Notes: generated by a model from the letters alone, not told the origin. DNA of 64,000 nt from Desulfobacterales bacterium (GCA_034003325.1 JAVEYW010000004.1:124001-188000); one strand, 5' to 3'; shown: positions 34,548 to 44,820, numbered from the stretch's first letter. Program-made: numbers and translations.

Positions 34548-36983
34548 CTATCCAACTGCAATTGCAGTTTTATTTATAGGTTCCGTCGTCCCCATTCGCT
34601 TGACAAAATTGGGTTTAAAAACCGCCGTCAGGGCCGGCAAAAATACAATGGCACCGATCATATTGAACACCATCAAGACAAGGATCAATATCCCCATCTC
34701 CGCTTGAAACTTGATGGATGAAAAGAGCCAGGGAATCAGCGCGAGCATCAGCGTAATCGCAGTGAACATGATGGTTTTTCCGGTGGTAGTCAGCGCCATT
34801 AGTTTGGCCAGTTCAAAATCGTTTGTTTTGGCGCACTCCTCTTTTAGTCGGCTCATCAAATATATGCCATAGTCGATTCCAACACCAACGCCGACAGAAG
34901 CCACCGGTAAGCTGTCAATGTTCAGATCAATATGATTCAACATCATAAACATCTCACAGACCACCTGGGAAACGTAAACCGGGAGTATCAGGATCAGCGC
35001 CGCTTTCCATGAGCGGTAGGTAATAGCACATAAAAGAAAAATACTAGTGAAAATGACGATAAAAATCGCCCAGTAGGACCATTCCACTTCCTCATTTACG
35101 GCAGCTAAAATCCCTAAAATACCACCGGCCAACTTGATATCTACTTTTGAATTGGGATCCGCATTGACCGTTTGCGCAAATTCCGATGTTTTTTCAATTG
35201 CCTGTTTGATGGTTGCATGGTTGTAATTTCTGAAATACGCCGTGACATTGGAGTCGGTGTAATCCGGCATGCTGACCTTCATGTCCATCTCGCCCGGCGC
35301 CATGCCACCTGCAAGCATAAAGTAGATCTGCCCCAGGGTTTTGCTGTCTTGCGGCACCATCTCCCATTTGGGAACCCCGTCATGATACATTCGGTTGATA
35401 TTCCGAACCATGTCGGCAAGGCTGGCGGTTCCGCCGACATTGGGGATATTGTTCTGCATGAAGTCCCCGAGCTTTTCCATTGTGTTCAGGGTCTGTTGAT
35501 CCTTGATGGCACCTTTCTCCCTGCCCTTCAGCACCACCACCAGTTTGGAGTCACCCAGGAAGCCTTCGTTCATGGTCTTGGCGGCCACATTATAAGGATG
35601 GTCCGAATATAAAATGGCCCCGCCGGCACTCGAATCCCCGATTTTCAGATGCATGGCCGTGTAAAACCCGCCGGACACCAAAACAATAATGACACCCAAG
35701 GTCACCCATTTCATTCTTGGTCCGGACAACCCCAGGATAAAGTCCATGATTTTCTGATAAACAATACTCCAAACCGAAAATTTTCTTTTCCCCAGCCAGT
35801 TTCTGACTTTAACCTTTTCCTCTATCGGCGGCGCCGGCAGAAAGGAAAGTATAATCGGATTCAGGATGGTAACGCACATCAGAATGCTGATTACCCAGAA
35901 ACTGGCGACATAAGCCAGCTTTTGCATCAGCGGGATGGTGGCGATACAGATGGTCAGACACCCAAGCCCGTCCGTAAACCCGCCGACGAGGCATGGTGCG
36001 AAAACCGCCGAATACGCTTTTACAATGGCTTTGTTTTTGTCTCCTATGACGGCGAACTCCTGGTGAAATCGATCCATGCACTGGCAGGAGTGCGACAGGG
36101 CTCTTGCGGAAAGCAACACCGGAACGACCAGCAGCAATGGATCGATATTATATCCCATCACGCCTGCAAAGCCCAATCCCCAAATGCCACTCAGGATGCC
36201 AGAAACAACCGGAATCACAAGCCCTCTAAGACTTCTAAAATACACGATCAGCGTGACCATCATCAGCAGCATGGTTACCAGCAATACAAGCATCAATTGG
36301 AGTTTGTAGTGCGCCATCCATGCATAGAGCATGGGATACCCGCTGACCTGGCATTCATGGGCTTCATCCGACACACTTGCGGTCAGTTCATTGACGGTGG
36401 TAAAAAGATAATCGAAGTCCAGGCCTTCCTCCCAGAAGGCTGCATACACGGCCGCGGATTTATCGTCGAGGGAGATGAAAAACCCGCGAATACCGTCTTG
36501 CCCGTAGACCGTTTTCCTGAAAATGTCGCACTCTTCTTCGTTTGAAGGATATCCCTTTACCGCCGGATAGGTTAACGGCTGAACATCCACGCCGAGCTGC
36601 CCGATCATGATCTGTTTGACCTTGGGATGGGTGGCGGAGGTAACCTGAAGCGGATTGACGCCTTTTATTTTAAGGACGCCTTGCGTCAATTCGTCCAACT
36701 TACGCATGGTGACCGGATTGTAGATGTCCTTGCCGTCCGTTCTTTTTAGAACGATGGTCATCTCGTTGGCGGATCCGAACATCTTTCGAAACTCTTTATA
36801 CAACTGGATATATTGATGTTTCGGTGGATAAAGTTCAAAAAAGTTCGTCTCAATCTTGAGTTTGAAAAATATCTCCTGGGCAAAAAACAAGGTTAATACA
36901 ATCATTCCGGCCATGACCCAGTATCGATACTTCAACTGCCGTTCAACGATGCTGGCCCAGAATTTTCCGCCGCTCTCCTCCAT
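34548..36983 (-). CDS. RND/MMPL-family transporter
   Basis: An 811-residue inner-membrane protein with two repeats, each a transmembrane helix, a periplasmic loop of about 180-200 residues and a bundle of five further helices (first bundle about 230-400, second about 650-790). Motifs include VIYFRSLRGLVIPVVSG and GVGVGIDYGIYLMSRL, the MMPL/HpnN/SSD-like core. Relatives move lipids and hydrophobic molecules, usually out of the cell or across the envelope. Start follows AAGGAG. In this neighbourhood it is likely to act with DUF1302, DUF1329 and YCF48 proteins in trans-envelope traffic of the growth substrate. Confidence 0.92.
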   Translation of the reverse strand: MEESGGKFWASIVERQLKYRYWVMAGMIVLTLFFAQEIFFKLKIETNFFELYPPKHQYIQLYKEFRKMFGSANEMTIVLKRTDGKDIYNPVTMRKLDELTQGVLKIKGVNPLQVTSATHPKVKQIMIGQLGVDVQPLTYPAVKGYPSNEEECDIFRKTVYGQDGIRGFFISLDDKSAAVYAAFWEEGLDFDYLFTTVNELTASVSDEAHECQVSGYPMLYAWMAHYKLQLMLVLLVTMLLMMVTLIVYFRSLRGLVIPVVSGILSGIWGLGFAGVMGYNIDPLLLVVPVLLSARALSHSCQCMDRFHQEFAVIGDKNKAIVKAYSAVFAPCLVGGFTDGLGCLTICIATIPLMQKLAYVASFWVISILMCVTILNPIILSFLPAPPIEEKVKVRNWLGKRKFSVWSIVYQKIMDFILGLSGPRMKWVTLGVIIVLVSGGFYTAMHLKIGDSSAGGAILYSDHPYNVAAKTMNEGFLGDSKLVVVLKGREKGAIKDQQTLNTMEKLGDFMQNNIPNVGGTASLADMVRNINRMYHDGVPKWEMVPQDSKTLGQIYFMLAGGMAPGEMDMKVSMPDYTDSNVTAYFRNYNHATIKQAIEKTSEFAQTVNADPNSKVDIKLAGGILGILAAVNEEVEWSYWAIFIVIFTSIFLLCAITYRSWKAALILILPVYVSQVVCEMFMMLNHIDLNIDSLPVASVGVGVGIDYGIYLMSRLKEECAKTNDFELAKLMALTTTGKTIMFTAITLMLALIPWLFSSIKFQAEMGILILVLMVFNMIGAIVFLPALTAVFKPNFVKRMGTTEPINKTAIAVG

Positions 36984-37111
36984 CGGTTGACTCCTTAAAA
37001 TTTATTTACTTAGGACCCAATATGCCGGCAGTGAACCGCCGTTTCATATTAGGATATTCTCGGGAATACCCGGTGATGATGTGATGACCACTATACAGCG
37101 CTTTAGCGCAT

Positions 37112-38125
37112 TTATTCGCCGGCCCCGGGCCAAATCAATGTTGTGCCGTGAACATAGGAAATAGATCCCCGCGCACCGCCGATTATAAACTGCTGCGGGC
37201 CTTTGAGTTCAATGCATTGCAACCAGTTCGCCCGAAGCTCGACCGGCACCTTAATGGGTTTCCAATTGTCCCCGATCCAGACGCCCCCTATCGGGCATTC
37301 CTTTTTCGGCTCCGGGACCTGATAAAAAATGGTGCCGGCATCTCCAACGATGAGCGCTATTCGATCATTGAACCTTATATTATAAAGGGACTCTTTCGTG
37401 ATGGTGCTGCTCTCCCAGGTTTTCCCCCCATCGGTGGTTCGAAGGACAAGTCCCTCAATTCCAACGGCCACTCCGTTACCACAGTTATCAAAGTCGATCG
37501 CGGTTAATGTGCCGTATGCCAGTGCCTGTTTATCCCAGGTCTTTCCGCCATCCGTGGTGTGGTATATTCTCCCCATTTCAGTGGCCATCCAGGCCTCTTC
37601 GGGACCTGTCAGTTTAATGCAGTACAGCAGGATATCCTCTTCCAGGGACACGTTTCGCCATGTCTTTCCGCCATCATTTGTGGCAATAATCTTCCCCCAG
37701 TCTCCGGCGGCCATGCCGTGCCGATCATCATAAAAGTCCAGGGTCAGGAGCGCTTGATCCGCAGGGGTATTCACTTTTTCCCACGTCTTTCCCGCATCGT
37801 CCGTCGCCATTACCAGCCCCTCTTGCCCGACGATGATGCCGCGGGTCTCGCTCAGAAAAACGACGCCGAAAAGGGACTGGTCGGCACCAATACGCATCCG
37901 CTCCCATGTCAGGCCGGCGTCTTGCGTCCGATAAAGTAACCCGGACTTTCCGCACACCCAGAAGTTCTGGTCATCAACGCGGCAGATATCATAAAAATTA
38001 TAACTCAACGATTTGGCGGGGATTCTTCCCGGTTTGGCATCGGCAAGATCCCAATGTGAATTCATCCCCACGAAACACCACAACACCCAAACAAGAAGTA
38101 TACTTTTCCCATTAAACGATCTCAT
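37112..38125 (-). CDS. YCF48/BNR-repeat secreted protein
   Basis: A 337-residue exported beta-propeller. After a signal peptide (about 1-30) there are at least five repeats of the type TxDGGKTWE (TQDAGLTWER, TDDAGKTWEK, TNDGGKTWRN, TTDGGKTWDK, TTDGGKTWES), the Asp-box/YCF48 motif of plant HCF136, a photosystem II assembly factor. Bacterial versions lie beside DUF1302, DUF1329 and MMPL genes. The start is ATG 38125 with AAGGAA 9 nt upstream; the frame extends to a TTG 6 codons earlier. Function is probably assembly or scaffolding in the periplasm (inference). Confidence 0.87.
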   Translation of the reverse strand: MRSFNGKSILLVWVLWCFVGMNSHWDLADAKPGRIPAKSLSYNFYDICRVDDQNFWVCGKSGLLYRTQDAGLTWERMRIGADQSLFGVVFLSETRGIIVGQEGLVMATDDAGKTWEKVNTPADQALLTLDFYDDRHGMAAGDWGKIIATNDGGKTWRNVSLEEDILLYCIKLTGPEEAWMATEMGRIYHTTDGGKTWDKQALAYGTLTAIDFDNCGNGVAVGIEGLVLRTTDGGKTWESSTITKESLYNIRFNDRIALIVGDAGTIFYQVPEPKKECPIGGVWIGDNWKPIKVPVELRANWLQCIELKGPQQFIIGGARGSISYVHGTTLIWPGAGE

Positions 38126-38159
38126 CACGACATTCCTTCTCAATTTCGTCTTGCCATGC

Positions 38160-38630
38160 TTACGGTTTTTTGTTTTGACACGTTGAAAAGCTTTGAAAGC
38201 ACGCTTCGTTTCTTGACATATAGGAATCGCTCAGCCGATGGGGATTCACCGTCAATACGGGCGCCGAAGACTTGCTGATGACATCTTTGGCGACACTGCC
38301 AAAAAGAATATCTTTCAACCCTTGCCTTCCATGCGTGCCGATGATCACCATGTCAATTTGATGGTTGTCGACATATTTGATGATTTCAGCCGCCGGATCA
38401 CCTGCTACAAAATCGGACCGCGCAATGGTGCAATTTGCCAGGTTTTGCGTGATAAATTCTTCAAGCCACTCGCCCGCTTCCTTAAGCCGCATCTCAATGT
38501 ACTGATCGATCGCCGGCTCTACCCTTAATACGAAAACCTTGGAGTCGCATAATCTGGAATAATATTCCACGAAAGGCGCGACTTTTTCCGACACATCGCT
38601 GAAACGTACTACAGGGAAAAGTATATTCAT
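38160..38630 (-). CDS. Universal stress protein (UspA family)
   Basis: A 156-residue cytoplasmic nucleotide-binding protein. The C-terminal GTHGRQGLKDILFGSVAKDVISKS matches the ATP-binding signature G-x2-G-x9-G-(S/T), so it should bind ATP and dimerise. VDNHQIDMVIIG precedes it. Usp proteins modulate stress survival or act as small nucleotide-dependent regulators. It is placed within the DUF1329-YCF48-MMPL-DUF1302 series, 35 nt upstream of the YCF48 gene, which is unusual for a general stress protein. Confidence 0.92.
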   Translation of the reverse strand: MNILFPVVRFSDVSEKVAPFVEYYSRLCDSKVFVLRVEPAIDQYIEMRLKEAGEWLEEFITQNLANCTIARSDFVAGDPAAEIIKYVDNHQIDMVIIGTHGRQGLKDILFGSVAKDVISKSSAPVLTVNPHRLSDSYMSRNEACFQSFSTCQNKKP

Positions 38631-38751
38631 TTGATATCCCTCTGTTCACCCAACAAAATTATCTCTTTATTGAATACATTATAATTTTATTTATCGAATC
38701 AACGCTGCCCCCTTATTAAAGAATGAGGCAGCGTTGATCCACTGTTTCACA

Positions 38752-40131
38752 TTACCGGCTCTTGGTTCCCATCATCGACTCGGAGAAATTGCCTTGTCTG
38801 ACGTTTGGATCACCGTAAGTATGCCGGTATTCATTTCCGTCCAAATTACGCGCATAATGAGTGGTACAGGCATGCTGGGTTTTATCATCCACGATCAGGA
38901 AGAAGCTTCGGGAGCAGAAAGTCCGGTAGGCCTTGCCGTCATCACCGCCCCACACCGCGGGAACCGGCACGGTCACCAGGGTTTTCCAGTAAGTAAGGGC
39001 CTTATCGTAGGCAATTTTGTAAACACCGCCGACAGTGGTATCCTCATACATGATCTGTCTGCCGTAATTGTAGTACTTATCATGCGGCATTCCTTCGATG
39101 ACAAACATGTCTCTGGGAACCCACACCACGTTGGTCGGCATCCAGGCCAGTTCCTTGTTACCCGGCACCTCCCAAGCCGCTTTAACGGACTTGCGACGCA
39201 TATCCATTGCCCAGGCCCCGCTTTCATTTTGAAACCCCTTTATCGGCTCATCCAGCGTATTTTCCTGCAGCGGCATCAGAATTATTTTGCGGTCAAGCAC
39301 TTTCCACGTCATGGACTCGTTCTTCCCTTCCCATCCGTTGGAATCATCCAGAACAAAATCGGAACCTGCGAATGGATCGGAGCGGGCGGCCCCGGAGAGC
39401 TTTTTCACCCTTCTGATGGAAGGAACATAGGCAAAATAGTCATCGGTTTGGAATTCAAGATATCGTTTTGACAATGTCATCATGCCGTTCAAATCCGGCG
39501 GTTGACTGATAAAATACAGCTCCAAATAACTATAATCGTTTGGGTTTTGCTGTTGTCCGTCGGGTCGGTTCCAGAAAAAGTAACGACTAAAATTTCCCGC
39601 CAACCCGCGCTCCATCTTTTCTGAATTGACCCAGTTAATATCAAAATCAACAACCGTTGCACCCGATCTGGAAACATCCAGAAAGACATTGTGCATGATT
39701 TTGATCCCCGCGTCCGGGTCATTCTTCCATTCTTCATAGATGGTCGGAAACGGACGCCCCTCAATGTACTTGGGAATTTCTCCGCTACGTTTGTCAATAA
39801 CGGACTTATTTTCATTCAACGCATATTTGCCCGCATTTGCCGCACATCGTTTTTTATATGCGTCATCAGCGGAAAATTCGTATTGAATTTCCCCGATTTT
39901 CATTTCAAGCTTACCGTCCTTGACCCATTCAACCATGGATGGCGGCAGTAAATCTTTCACCGATTGCCAGTTCGAAGCATTGACGGTATCCCCCGGTTTG
40001 ACGGGTATCTGTTCGAACAGCTTTGCCTGCACCTCTTGATAATTGCTCCCTGCATACAGCGAACTGAAATAACCGGACACCACCAGTAGCAAAATTGCGA
40101 TCAACAATCTTGCAAAGCCCTTGACTCTCAT
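38752..40131 (-). CDS. DUF1329-family exported protein
   Basis: A 459-residue protein with a signal peptide (1-27, FARLLIAILLLVVSG...). DUF1329 members have a half-open beta-barrel like LolA/LppX and are thought to bind hydrophobic ligands in the periplasm. Features include IMHNVFLDVSRSGATVVDFDINW, VRRVKKLSGAARSDPFAGSDF-type residues near 255-275 and DRKIILMPLQENTLDEPIKG. It is the first gene of the minus-strand envelope series. The start is set at ATG 40131 behind AGGGGGG; the frame extends 13 codons upstream. Confidence 0.87.
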   Translation of the reverse strand: MRVKGFARLLIAILLLVVSGYFSSLYAGSNYQEVQAKLFEQIPVKPGDTVNASNWQSVKDLLPPSMVEWVKDGKLEMKIGEIQYEFSADDAYKKRCAANAGKYALNENKSVIDKRSGEIPKYIEGRPFPTIYEEWKNDPDAGIKIMHNVFLDVSRSGATVVDFDINWVNSEKMERGLAGNFSRYFFWNRPDGQQQNPNDYSYLELYFISQPPDLNGMMTLSKRYLEFQTDDYFAYVPSIRRVKKLSGAARSDPFAGSDFVLDDSNGWEGKNESMTWKVLDRKIILMPLQENTLDEPIKGFQNESGAWAMDMRRKSVKAAWEVPGNKELAWMPTNVVWVPRDMFVIEGMPHDKYYNYGRQIMYEDTTVGGVYKIAYDKALTYWKTLVTVPVPAVWGGDDGKAYRTFCSRSFFLIVDDKTQHACTTHYARNLDGNEYRHTYGDPNVRQGNFSESMMGTKSR

Positions 40132-41436
40132 AGCTTGCCCCCCCTTTTGGTTTAAGATTAACATGACCACTCTTCTCCTTTCCCTGTATACCTAACTATC
40201 AACTGAATGATTATTTTCGATATTTATCGCATTTTCAAATGGTTTTGCCCTGTTATCTTCTTTGTATTTGCCATCTGCTTGTTTGCCAAATTGACGTGGT
40301 GATAATGAATTAGGTTGTAACTGACCAGTATCCAGGAGACAGAATTCAGAATAAATACAACTGAAGGCAGCCGGATTCATACAGTTGCATGAAGATATTG
40401 GTGCTTTGTGTTTCATTCTGAATTCTGGCTCCTGAATTCTGAATACCTAAGTAGTTACAATAGGTTTTTTTTAAGTCATCGCTCTACTGAGCATATTTTT
40501 TTGCACTTCGATAACCCACCAGCAGATAGCTATCGCATTGCTTATTCGTGTGCCATCAGATTCGGCAGCGAGAGAATGTATTTTTTATAAAATGGGGATT
40601 TTTTATTTGTGACTGTTATTGTTGATTAGCACGAATTATGCCATAAGCTTTAATTCATTCGCGCCCATACATCGTATGGGTTGTATATACTGAAATCCTG
40701 TGAGATTTACACAGAACCTCGTGCTTCTCGGGTGGTAACATTCATCATGCTTTTGAAAATGCCAGCTCGGCTGTGATTTTGCAAAATAGAAAGGGTGTTT
40801 TGAATTCAACACATTGTATTTATTACTGATAAATATGCATTATGAATATGCAACCCATATGTACGCTACTAAAAAGGCTTATAATACCCATGTGCGCGAA
40901 TCGCACATAAAGCGCTTTTCTCGCACATCACGCGCTTACTAATTTTCATTGTAACGCCAATTTTGACGATTTCGTAAAAAGCCCAATATCCGCGTTGCGC
41001 TGCATCCCTCATCATTGCGGCGGACCATAAGTACGCCTCATTCTTCTGGATTTTGCGCGCCTTGATCTTGAGCTATTTACAAAGTCGTCTGAAATCCGAA
41101 TTTTTTCGAGTCCTTCAATTTTCCCTACCTTATTTAAATAGCCTTCGCGGCATCCATCTATCGGCTGCCAAATGAATTTCTACATTAATTTTTTTGAACG
41201 ATCTTATTGCAACAACAACGTTGTATTAATTTGACCGGCTGCTATGTCTCACAAATCTTTTATATGAATTGTCATCGACACATGCGCTTACTCAAATTGC
41301 CGGCCTGCTTTTTTTTTAACACCCAAGGAGACACCTAACTCTCTAAAATCATACTTTCTATCCGCTTAACGGCCACAAAGGAGGCAGTGGCGTATCATTT
41401 CCATTTTTCTGATGCCGCAGCCTGTCGAAGATATTT
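40132..41436. other. Long AT-rich spacer between divergent units
   Basis: About 1.3 kb without a supported gene between the DUF1329 operon and the dikinase-like gene. It contains a perfect CCCATAC-ATC-GTATGGG hairpin near 40664-40681, a pair of GCGCGAATCGCACA/CTCGCACATCACGCGC words near 40890-40930 and the palindrome ACAACGTTGT at 41215-41224. Promoters of both divergent units should lie here. Confidence 0.45.
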
Positions 41437-41452
41437 TGGCACTAACATTGCA
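41437..41452 (+). promoter_or_regulatory. Sigma-54 promoter of the dikinase-like gene
   Basis: TGGCAC-TAACA-TTGCA: the -24 GG and -12 GC doublets are spaced exactly ten bases apart and both boxes match consensus at every key position. Transcription would start near 41463, leaving a leader of about 390 nt before the ATG at 41853. Two sigma-54 activators are encoded in the same region (48887 and 60520). Confidence 0.8.
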
Positions 41453-41852
41453 TTTCAATTGTAAAATGTAGAGGCTATCTAAAACTTCAAAAAACGGGTT
41501 TCGGGTTCATATGGTGAGATATCGGACACTGTTTCATTCAACGCTGTTCCGGACCGTTCAAACCGCGTTGTGCGCTCAGATTCCTCTGGTTGCTAACGAT
41601 TTTGTCCTGGTTTTGCTCTTGGCGATCCGACACCAATGCCTTAAAATAGTTTGCTAAAGTGGATGCCGACATACGCTTTATATCTGCGATGGTTTCACGG
41701 AGCCGAGGGTATACATCATGGCTGTCATCCAAATCAAATTCTAACCCGGGTATCATGATCGAAACAATACCGATTTTGCGGATAAATCAGATTAGCAACA
41801 CTTAGTTGCTATCATAACCACGAAAAATAAGGAATTAGAGAGGAGTAAAACG

Positions 41853-44762
41853 ATGGAATCGCATGTTCTTTGGTTTTCCGACCCTGAATCTACAGATTTG
41901 GCTAAAGTCGGTGGTAAAGGCGCCAACCTGGGGCGACTCACGCAAAAAGGGTTTGTTGTGCCCCCGGGCTTCGTTATCGGTACAACCGCCTATTCCGCGC
42001 ATATTGTTGAAAACAAAGGATTGAAAGAGCATATTGCCGATTCTTTGAGCAAGGTTATATATGAGGTGCCGCATCAACTGGAGAGCTGCGTTTCGGATAT
42101 CCGACATCGCATTATGGCGGAAAATATTCCGGCCCATGTCGCCGCAACGATTGAAGAGGGCTATAAAAAGCTGGGCGGCGACATTTATGTAGCCGTCCGA
42201 TCATCCGGCACGGCAGAAGACCTGGAAGGCGCTTCTTTTGCCGGGCTTCATGATACCTATCTCGACATTAAAGGGGTTGAAAACCTTCTCGACGCCGTGA
42301 AACGGTGTTGGGCTTCCATGTGGACGGCCAGAGCGGTATCCTACCGTAAAAGTCAGGGATTCGACCACTTCAAGACATCCATCGCCGTCGTGGTCCAGAC
42401 GATGGTGGAATCCGAAGTCGCCGGCGTTTTATTTACCGCCAACCCGATCAACACGGCAACCGACGAAATGCTCATCAATGCGAGCTGGGGCTTGGGTGAA
42501 TCGGTGGTTTCCGGCGCCGTTACACCGGACGAATATATCGTTAAAAACCCCGTTAACGCCTACAAACCTTACCTCGATTACGACAAAACCAAACACGCTA
42601 ATTTTCAGCCCAAAAAGATAACGACCGACTCCGGATATGTTTACACATCCAACCCCACCTGGCTTTTTAGCCCGGACCAGCCGCGCCCGTCACTAAGAAC
42701 CCATCGGCTGAAAGTGCTGGAGCGAACTATTGGAAGTAAAGAGACAAAAATCATCCGTGACCCTAAAACGGGCAATGGAACGCTTCATTTGGACGTTCCA
42801 AAAGCGGAACGGGAAAAACCAACCCTTACCGATGACCAGGTAATACAACTTTGCGAAATAGGCCGCACTATTATGGAAGCTTATGATGGCTTTCCGCAGG
42901 ATATCGAGTGGGCATTTCAGGACGGTCAATTTTATATTCTTCAGGCCCGGCCAGTTACCGGCGTTGACTTCTCATGGGATGCGGAAGTAACCGCCTCTGT
43001 TCAAGGAAATGATGATGCGACCGACGAATACCAGATATGGTCTCGAAACTTTCCGGAGGAAATGTGGAGCGGTGGCATCTCGCCTCTATTTTTCTCAACG
43101 CGCTGCTGGGGCCTTTGCACTTGCCACAGTGTCGGCGTGCAATTGGACGGCTATCCGGAACTCGATTACGATTACAGGCGCCTTTGGGTTTATCATAAGG
43201 GGCTGTCCTATCACAACTGCAGCACCGACAATGAAATGATCAAGCTGGCCATTCCTCCGAAGTTCAGAGCCGGTTTTCTCCCCAAACTGCCGGCCTCCTG
43301 GCACGAAGATGCGACGAACGCGACGTTCGACTGGTTTAGATACATTACCATGTTTTACCGGATCGAAAAAATTGCGCCGCATATGGGGTGGAACTGGTGG
43401 CGGTCTATCAGAGACGACTACATTCTCAACAAAGAACGAAACGATGAACTTACCCGTTATACGCCGGAGCAATTGAAATCCCTTTCCATCGAGCAATTAA
43501 AGGAGCGGCTCTGGTCGTTGGTTATTGAGGATTCCGCCTCCTTCGATCCTCCGTGGCACGGCCTGTTATGGCCCATGCGGGAAGCGATCAACTGGTTGGG
43601 CTGGATGGTTGCCAACTGGTACGACGGCGGCAGGCCGGGCATCATGATGGATCTGATGACCGGATCACGCACGACCACCATTACCGTACAGGATAACATC
43701 GACGTCTGGGATATGGCGAATTTGATCCACACGTCAAAAGAGCTGTCCGCGCTTTTTGAAAAACACCCGGATGCCGGTTTTCTTGAAAAATGCAAAAATT
43801 CCGCGGAGGGCCGCGAGTTTCTGGATAAGTATAATAAAATGGTCGAAGAAAAGGGCCACAGAGGCCATGCCGATAGGGACATGATTTTTACGCGGCGCAT
43901 TGAGGATCCGATGGTGGATATTCGACTCTGGAAGGCTTTGAAAGGAACGGCGAATCCGAGAAGTCAGGAAGAAAAGGTGCGCAAAAAGCTTGAAGAGACG
44001 ATAGAGCACGTAACCGAAAACTTGCGCAAAAAATCCTTTGGTGCCCTGAAATCCGAGGCATTCACACTGCTGATTAACTTTGTTCATCACAGCTTGGACT
44101 ATCGGGACAATGAGCGTGATTTCATGGATCGCCAAACAATGGCTCAGAAATATGTGCTAAAGGAGCTCAATCGTCGAATGATGGAGAAAGGCCTCTTTGA
44201 TACCGACCGAGACTTTTATTTCCTGACATTGAGTGAGCTTTATGATCTCTTCGACGGAAAGGGCAGTTTGGCTCTGGCCAAAGCAAAGATTGCCGCCCGG
44301 ATGCGTAACTTTGACAAAGTCGACAAGAAAACCATCAATCCTCCCTATTATTTACAGCGGGGAAGGGAGTGGAAAGATCCGGAGGATATGGCCGCGCTGG
44401 AGGGTGAAGGGGTTTACTACGGGAAAACGACAAGCCTGGGCAAGGTAACCGGGACGGCTCGTGTCGTACGCGAACTCTCAGGCATCGGTGATGTTAAGCG
44501 AGGGGAGATATTGATCGTTCATTCCACCGATCCGGGCTGGACGCCGGTATTTATGTATATCTCGGGCATCGTCCTCGAAACGGGCGGACTCATCTCACAC
44601 GCGGCCCTGCTCTCAAGGGAATATGGATTGCCGTGTGTGCAGCTTACCGGTGCGTTAAATCTTATTCCTGATGGCGCCACCATCACGGTAGATGGGGATG
44701 CCGGCATGGTGATCGTTCATGACAACAAAGATGAGCCGGATGAGTTGGCAAAGAGTGCTTAA
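41853..44762 (+). CDS. PEP-synthase-like ATP-dependent dikinase with substituted central domain
   Basis: A 969-residue enzyme. The N-terminal ATP-grasp domain (about 1-350) resembles PEP synthase and PPDK (VGGKGANLGRL at 19-29, VAVRSSGTAEDLEGASFAG near 111-129, LINASWGLGESVVSG, YILQARPVTG). The C-terminal swivelling domain has phosphohistidine H916 in TGGLISHAALLSREYG. Between them are about 500 residues unlike PEP/pyruvate barrels, and no PEP-binding domain follows. This order (ATP domain, unique acceptor domain, His domain) is that of rifampicin phosphotransferase, and functionally of phenylphosphate synthase, which is split. It probably phosphorylates an alcohol or phenol using ATP to AMP. 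GAGGAG precedes the ATG; a sigma-54 promoter lies upstream. Confidence 0.85.
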   Translation: MESHVLWFSDPESTDLAKVGGKGANLGRLTQKGFVVPPGFVIGTTAYSAHIVENKGLKEHIADSLSKVIYEVPHQLESCVSDIRHRIMAENIPAHVAATIEEGYKKLGGDIYVAVRSSGTAEDLEGASFAGLHDTYLDIKGVENLLDAVKRCWASMWTARAVSYRKSQGFDHFKTSIAVVVQTMVESEVAGVLFTANPINTATDEMLINASWGLGESVVSGAVTPDEYIVKNPVNAYKPYLDYDKTKHANFQPKKITTDSGYVYTSNPTWLFSPDQPRPSLRTHRLKVLERTIGSKETKIIRDPKTGNGTLHLDVPKAEREKPTLTDDQVIQLCEIGRTIMEAYDGFPQDIEWAFQDGQFYILQARPVTGVDFSWDAEVTASVQGNDDATDEYQIWSRNFPEEMWSGGISPLFFSTRCWGLCTCHSVGVQLDGYPELDYDYRRLWVYHKGLSYHNCSTDNEMIKLAIPPKFRAGFLPKLPASWHEDATNATFDWFRYITMFYRIEKIAPHMGWNWWRSIRDDYILNKERNDELTRYTPEQLKSLSIEQLKERLWSLVIEDSASFDPPWHGLLWPMREAINWLGWMVANWYDGGRPGIMMDLMTGSRTTTITVQDNIDVWDMANLIHTSKELSALFEKHPDAGFLEKCKNSAEGREFLDKYNKMVEEKGHRGHADRDMIFTRRIEDPMVDIRLWKALKGTANPRSQEEKVRKKLEETIEHVTENLRKKSFGALKSEAFTLLINFVHHSLDYRDNERDFMDRQTMAQKYVLKELNRRMMEKGLFDTDRDFYFLTLSELYDLFDGKGSLALAKAKIAARMRNFDKVDKKTINPPYYLQRGREWKDPEDMAALEGEGVYYGKTTSLGKVTGTARVVRELSGIGDVKRGEILIVHSTDPGWTPVFMYISGIVLETGGLISHAALLSREYGLPCVQLTGALNLIPDGATITVDGDAGMVIVHDNKDEPDELAKSA

Positions 44763-44779
44763 GCGATGACCCTTTCTTT

Positions 44780-44820
44780 GCCGCCTGACTGTCGCCGTAA
44801 TGTTAGCGAAGTCAGGCGGC
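44780..44820. repeat. Hairpin between dikinase-like and MFS genes
   Basis: Perfect 10-bp arms GCCGCCTGAC (44780-44789) and GTCAGGCGGC (44811-44820) around a 21-nt loop, 19 nt after the stop codon. No U-run follows, so it may be a processing or partial termination site inside the operon. Confidence 0.6.

Noticed and set aside
35649-36545. 298-codon plus-strand frame
   Set aside because: It lies antisense to the MMPL transporter gene, has low-complexity His/Gln-rich composition and no ribosome site; it is a shadow frame.
41538-41756. 72-codon minus-strand frame (MIPGLEFDLDDSHDV...)
   Set aside because: Lies in the leader of the dikinase-like gene, has no ribosome site and no recognisable family. 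It could be real but is not supported.
41853-44762. Annotation as phosphoenolpyruvate synthase
   Set aside because: The PEP/pyruvate-binding barrel that follows the His domain in PpsA and PPDK is missing; the chain ends about 50 residues after H916.
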